In this document: in pieces, positions 61,301 through 64,000 of the stretch
Numbering within the stretch: the stretch's first letter is position 1
How the letters are laid out: every line of letters starts with the position of its first letter
Source of the DNA: Eopsaltria australis
Lineage: Eukaryota > Chordata > Aves > Passeriformes > Petroicidae
NCBI GenBank assembly: GCA_034509425.1
Contig: JAVTVJ010000668.1
Location: forward strand, 372,001 to 436,000
Reading direction: 5' to 3'
Length of the DNA stretch: 64,000 nucleotides
The notes under the pieces: generated by a model
The model's input: only the letters and a program-made list of their open reading frames with translations
Told to the model about the DNA's origin: nothing
Databases searched by the model: none
Program-made: the position numbers and the translations under genes

Positions 61301-63622
61301 GCCAGAATGCTGAGCCCAAGAGCTGCCAGCCACGCCCCAGGGCACAGGCTGCTTACCGAGTCGTTCCCGCAGAGCTGCATGGCGCTGCTCAGCACAACGA
61401 TGCTCACCAGCTGCCACCTCAGAGCTGGGTTTTGGAACAGCTCCCACGGGTTCTTTGCTCTCTGGCCTTTTACAGCAGCCTGCTCTGCCAGCATCTCTTC
61501 CAGCTCTGCACTCAGGTCACTGGTGCCTCTGAGCTTCTGCAGTGCTGCAAGGACAAGGGAACCTCTTACTCCTGAGCTGCTCTTTGCTCTGCAGAGTGAA
61601 GGATGGAGCAGCAGGTGATGGCTGCAGGAAGCTGCAGGGCAGAGCCTGTGGTTGTGCTGTGACCTTCACAGAGTTGGTCAGCTGTGGTGCAGCCACTTGA
61701 AAGATTTGGGGGAAAGGGAGAGCAAATCCCTCGCCATTGTTTGGCAACTGAGTATTTCCCAAGAGTGCCATTTCAGCAGGCTCAGATCTCAAGTGCCTTC
61801 CCTGGGAAATGCAGCAATTAAGATGTTCTTGCTGCACAGCACATATTTCCCAGAAAATAACTCCAGCTACTCTGCATATGAGGATTTGTATGCCACAAAT
61901 CTAAGTAAATCCTTTAATATGAATTGGCTTCAGATTTGATCCTGAGCTCTTCAACCAGCATTTATTTCACTTCATAGTTACAAAACATACTTGCCCCTGT
62001 GAACACAAGTCTTACCTTTTGACCCTATTACTGTAGCAAATAAGTCTTTTGTAGGAAGATGCCTTTCAATTACCACAATATATTTAAGATTATGGAATGT
62101 TCTTTAGTTTGCAAGGAGGAAGTGATCATATTTACAACTTCCTACATGTAAAATTTGTGACACCATTCCAAAAATATTGGGGCCCAAATCTCACATGTTC
62201 TGGGAGGAGCAAACAGTCACCCTAAACTCACCAGAGATGCAGGATTCTTTGTCTCCACGGTCAATCAAGAGATATCTGGGACTTTCAGGGAACCAGGGCA
62301 GAGCTGAGAGCTGGATCAGGGCAGGAACCACATTGCTGGCTAAAAGGAATGGCCAGCTCTCCTCCCCTCCTAGGAGCTCCCTAGAGAAAAACAAACACAA
62401 TTTACACAATGTTTTTACCACCTGGCAAATGAGGGAGGGAGGGAGGGAGGGAAGAAGGAAGGAAGGAAGGAAGGAAGGAAGGAAGGAAGGAAGGAAGGAA
62501 GGAAGGAAGGAAGGAAGGAAGGAAGGAAGGAAGGAAGGAAGGAAGGAAGTAAGGAAGTAAGGAAGGAAGGAAGGAAGGAAGGAAGGAAGGAAGGAAGGAA
62601 GGAAGGAAGGAAGGAAGGAAGGAAGGAAGGAAGGAAGGAAGGAAGGAAGGGTTTAATAAGTGGGCTTCTTGCTTTACATTACCTGAGTCCAACAACCTGG
62701 CCCAGCACCAGCCCCAGGGCTGTAAATGATGCAGAGGTCAAGGCCACAGCTCCTCTGAGCTTCTTTGGGGCACTCTCTGCCAGATACATGGGCTGAATGT
62801 TCATGCTTACACCTGGGCAAGGCAGACAAATGCTGAGCTCAGCTTGTGGGCACAGGAGATAAGAATAAATGCAGTCAGCCACCTCTCGAGGTTGCCAGCT
62901 GCACTCTTCTGTTGCAGGCCATGTGATAACCAATCTCCCAGTGCTTGTTATTTACCCAAACCTCCACCCCTGTCCCTTGTGTCAGCCACTAAACACACAT
63001 TTCAATATTCATCAGTAGCAGGGGATAATGAAGCTGAAACCTGCCAGGGCCTCAGTCCTATGGTCTTTCCAGCACCAAATCCAAGGTTAAATGCAATGTT
63101 TCCCTCTACTTCCCCCTCTTGAGGAGAACAGCATATTTTAAGTCCCTTACATGGATCATTTCCTGGGATGAACTTCTACAAAAGCTTTGGTGTTGGTGCT
63201 CATGCTGGTGAGTGACTGACATTCTTACAAGCAGACAGGGATCCATTTTCAGCTCAAATTTTCCCTGTGCCCAGGGAACTCATGTGTAGTACACAACCCC
63301 CTCCTGCCTGTGTATGCTTTAAAAGAAAGCCCTTAGAAGCAAAGTATAAAATCTGTAGTATAAAATCTGTACATATAACTTTGTAATTCACTTACATGTG
63401 GCTGGTCAGCCTAAAGGATTAGTTGTTTTAATATCTTGGATCATTCCTACTTAAATTTCTTCTAATTAGTCCTTCTATATTTCTCATGTTGCCATACCTG
63501 CATTCACACCAGTGAAAAATCTGCTGAGCATGATCATCTCAAAGGATTTGGCCATTCGGCTGAAGCCGGACAAGGTCGCAGCTACGATCACAAAGACATT
63601 GTTCAGCAGCAGGGACATCTTC
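58352..63622 (-). CDS. SLC2A11: SLC2A11 (GLUT11), exons 4-12, partial
   Basis: This copy is the closest to canonical GLUT11, a class II glucose/fructose facilitator. Exons in order, numbered by homology: 63498-63622, 62683-62812, 62232-62380, 61357-61544, 60966-61076, 60417-60518, 60212-60287, 59178-59305, 58352-58552. All are in frame with GT-AG borders. The exons for the N-terminus, TM1 and TM2 lie off the right edge. GLUT11-like marks: [46 protein letters not shown] before MYFYAAYVF in TM7 (GLUT11 has the D-S form of the N-x-I site), GTGSCELIT, DYAGRRPLLL, GVTGVLPTEVFDQMSRPAA, PETKGKSFLEI, C-terminus TTTL. Oddity: the usual Gly of the TM4-end GRF motif is Ser (MLSRFFTG). The last exon is 201 bp against 207 bp in the other copies. 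It is probably functional. Confidence 0.92.
62432..62651. repeat. GGGA/GGAA tetranucleotide microsatellite in intron 5 of SLC2A11
   Basis: About 220 bp of almost pure GGAA units, with a short GGGA run at the left end and two GTAA interruptions. It fills most of the roughly 300-bp intron between exons 5 and 6 of copy E. On the transcribed strand it is a CCTT-type polypyrimidine tract ending about 50 bp before the exon 6 acceptor. The Pro-Ser-Phe-Leu ORF across it is an artefact. Confidence 0.97.
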
Positions 63623-63713
63623 CTTCCGAGAGAAAAGAGCTGTGAGCACACGTGTGGCAGCCTCAGGGATCAGATAAAACCCTTCCCGGAGCCTGGGAGC
63701 TCCAGATGGAGCA

Positions 63714-63992
63714 TCCTGGATAACCCCAGCCCTGCAGGAGCTGTCCCTGTGCCACAGGGTGTCCCTGCAGTGCTGCCTGGAGGCTCCATCAGCTTCTCCC
63801 CCAGATTCCATCCTGGATAATCCCAGCCCTGCAGGAGCTGTCCCTGTGCCACAGGGTGTCCCTGCAGTGCTGCCTGGAGGCTCCATCAGCTTCTCCCCCA
63901 GATTCCATCCTGGATAATCCCAGCCCTGCAGGAGCTGTCCCTGTGCCACGGGGTGTCCCTGCAGTGCTGCCTGGAGGCTCTCCGAGGGCACC
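63714..63992. repeat. 97-bp minisatellite, about 2.9 units
   Basis: Near-identical 97-bp units begin at 63714, 63811 and 63908, each opening tcctggataa. The third unit departs near the window edge. The array lies in the intron upstream of exon 4 of copy E. Repeated protein segments in ORFs here come from the repeat itself. Confidence 0.92.
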
Positions 63993-64000
63993 ACCAGCTT

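Noticed and set aside
62402..62695. 97-codon minus-strand ORF of repeating LPSFLPSF
   Set aside because: It is the translation of the tetranucleotide microsatellite inside an SLC2A11 intron.
63539..63994. 151-codon minus-strand ORF with internal protein repeats
   Set aside because: It joins part of exon 4 in another frame to the 97-bp minisatellite; the repeats are from the DNA repeat.

Overview
This is vertebrate nuclear DNA, most likely from a bird. The genes are split into small exons with GT-AG introns, there is a CpG-island promoter, and a CR1-type LINE 3' end with typical avian sequence lies at about 8.12-8.25 kb. MIF next to SLC2A11 is the conserved vertebrate gene order (human 22q11.23). 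All genes found lie on the minus strand. I found no bacterial operons, CRISPR arrays or RNA genes.

Layout from left to right: (1) 0.3-1.5 kb, exons 1 and 2 of MIF, whose last exon lies off the left edge, with a CpG-island promoter. (2) 3.85-7.07 kb, a complete three-exon MIF paralogue of 115 codons before the stop. (3) 9.4-63.6 kb, a tandem array of class II facilitative sugar-transporter genes of the SLC2A11 (GLUT11) family. Copies A (9425-16949), B (20737-30202), C (36033-44748) and D (47563-54492) are SLC2A11-like. Copy E (58352 to beyond the right edge) is the closest to canonical SLC2A11; exons 4-12 are present and exons 1-3 lie off the right edge. Between B and C lies a decayed remnant of a sixth copy (exons 1 and 2 only, 33925-34683).

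The copies share almost identical exon lengths (exons 2-12: 99, 161, 125, 130, 149, 188, 111, 102, 76, 128, 207 bp), so I could place exon borders by splice sites and check the reading frame: A 498 aa, B 499 aa, C 499 aa, D about 491 aa. The exceptions are exon 7 of D (191 bp) and exon 12 of E (201 bp).

The array looks like a family diverging in substrate use. The 12-TM scaffold, the PETKGK motif and a C-terminal T-x-L are kept throughout. Residues that line the sugar pocket in well-studied GLUTs change from copy to copy: the TM5 glutamine is lost in C and D, the TM7 asparagine is N/N/S/T/D in A to E, and the arginine of PESPR is lost in A, B and C. From published work, SLC2A11B genes affect pteridine pigment cells in birds and fish, so pigment or eye-colour biology is a plausible role for one or more copies. 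That link is inference here.

Repeats include a CR1 fragment, an LTR-like insertion in an intron of copy C, a GGAA-type microsatellite filling an intron of copy E, a 97-bp minisatellite at the right edge and smaller repeats. The intergenic stretches carry only chance ORFs.
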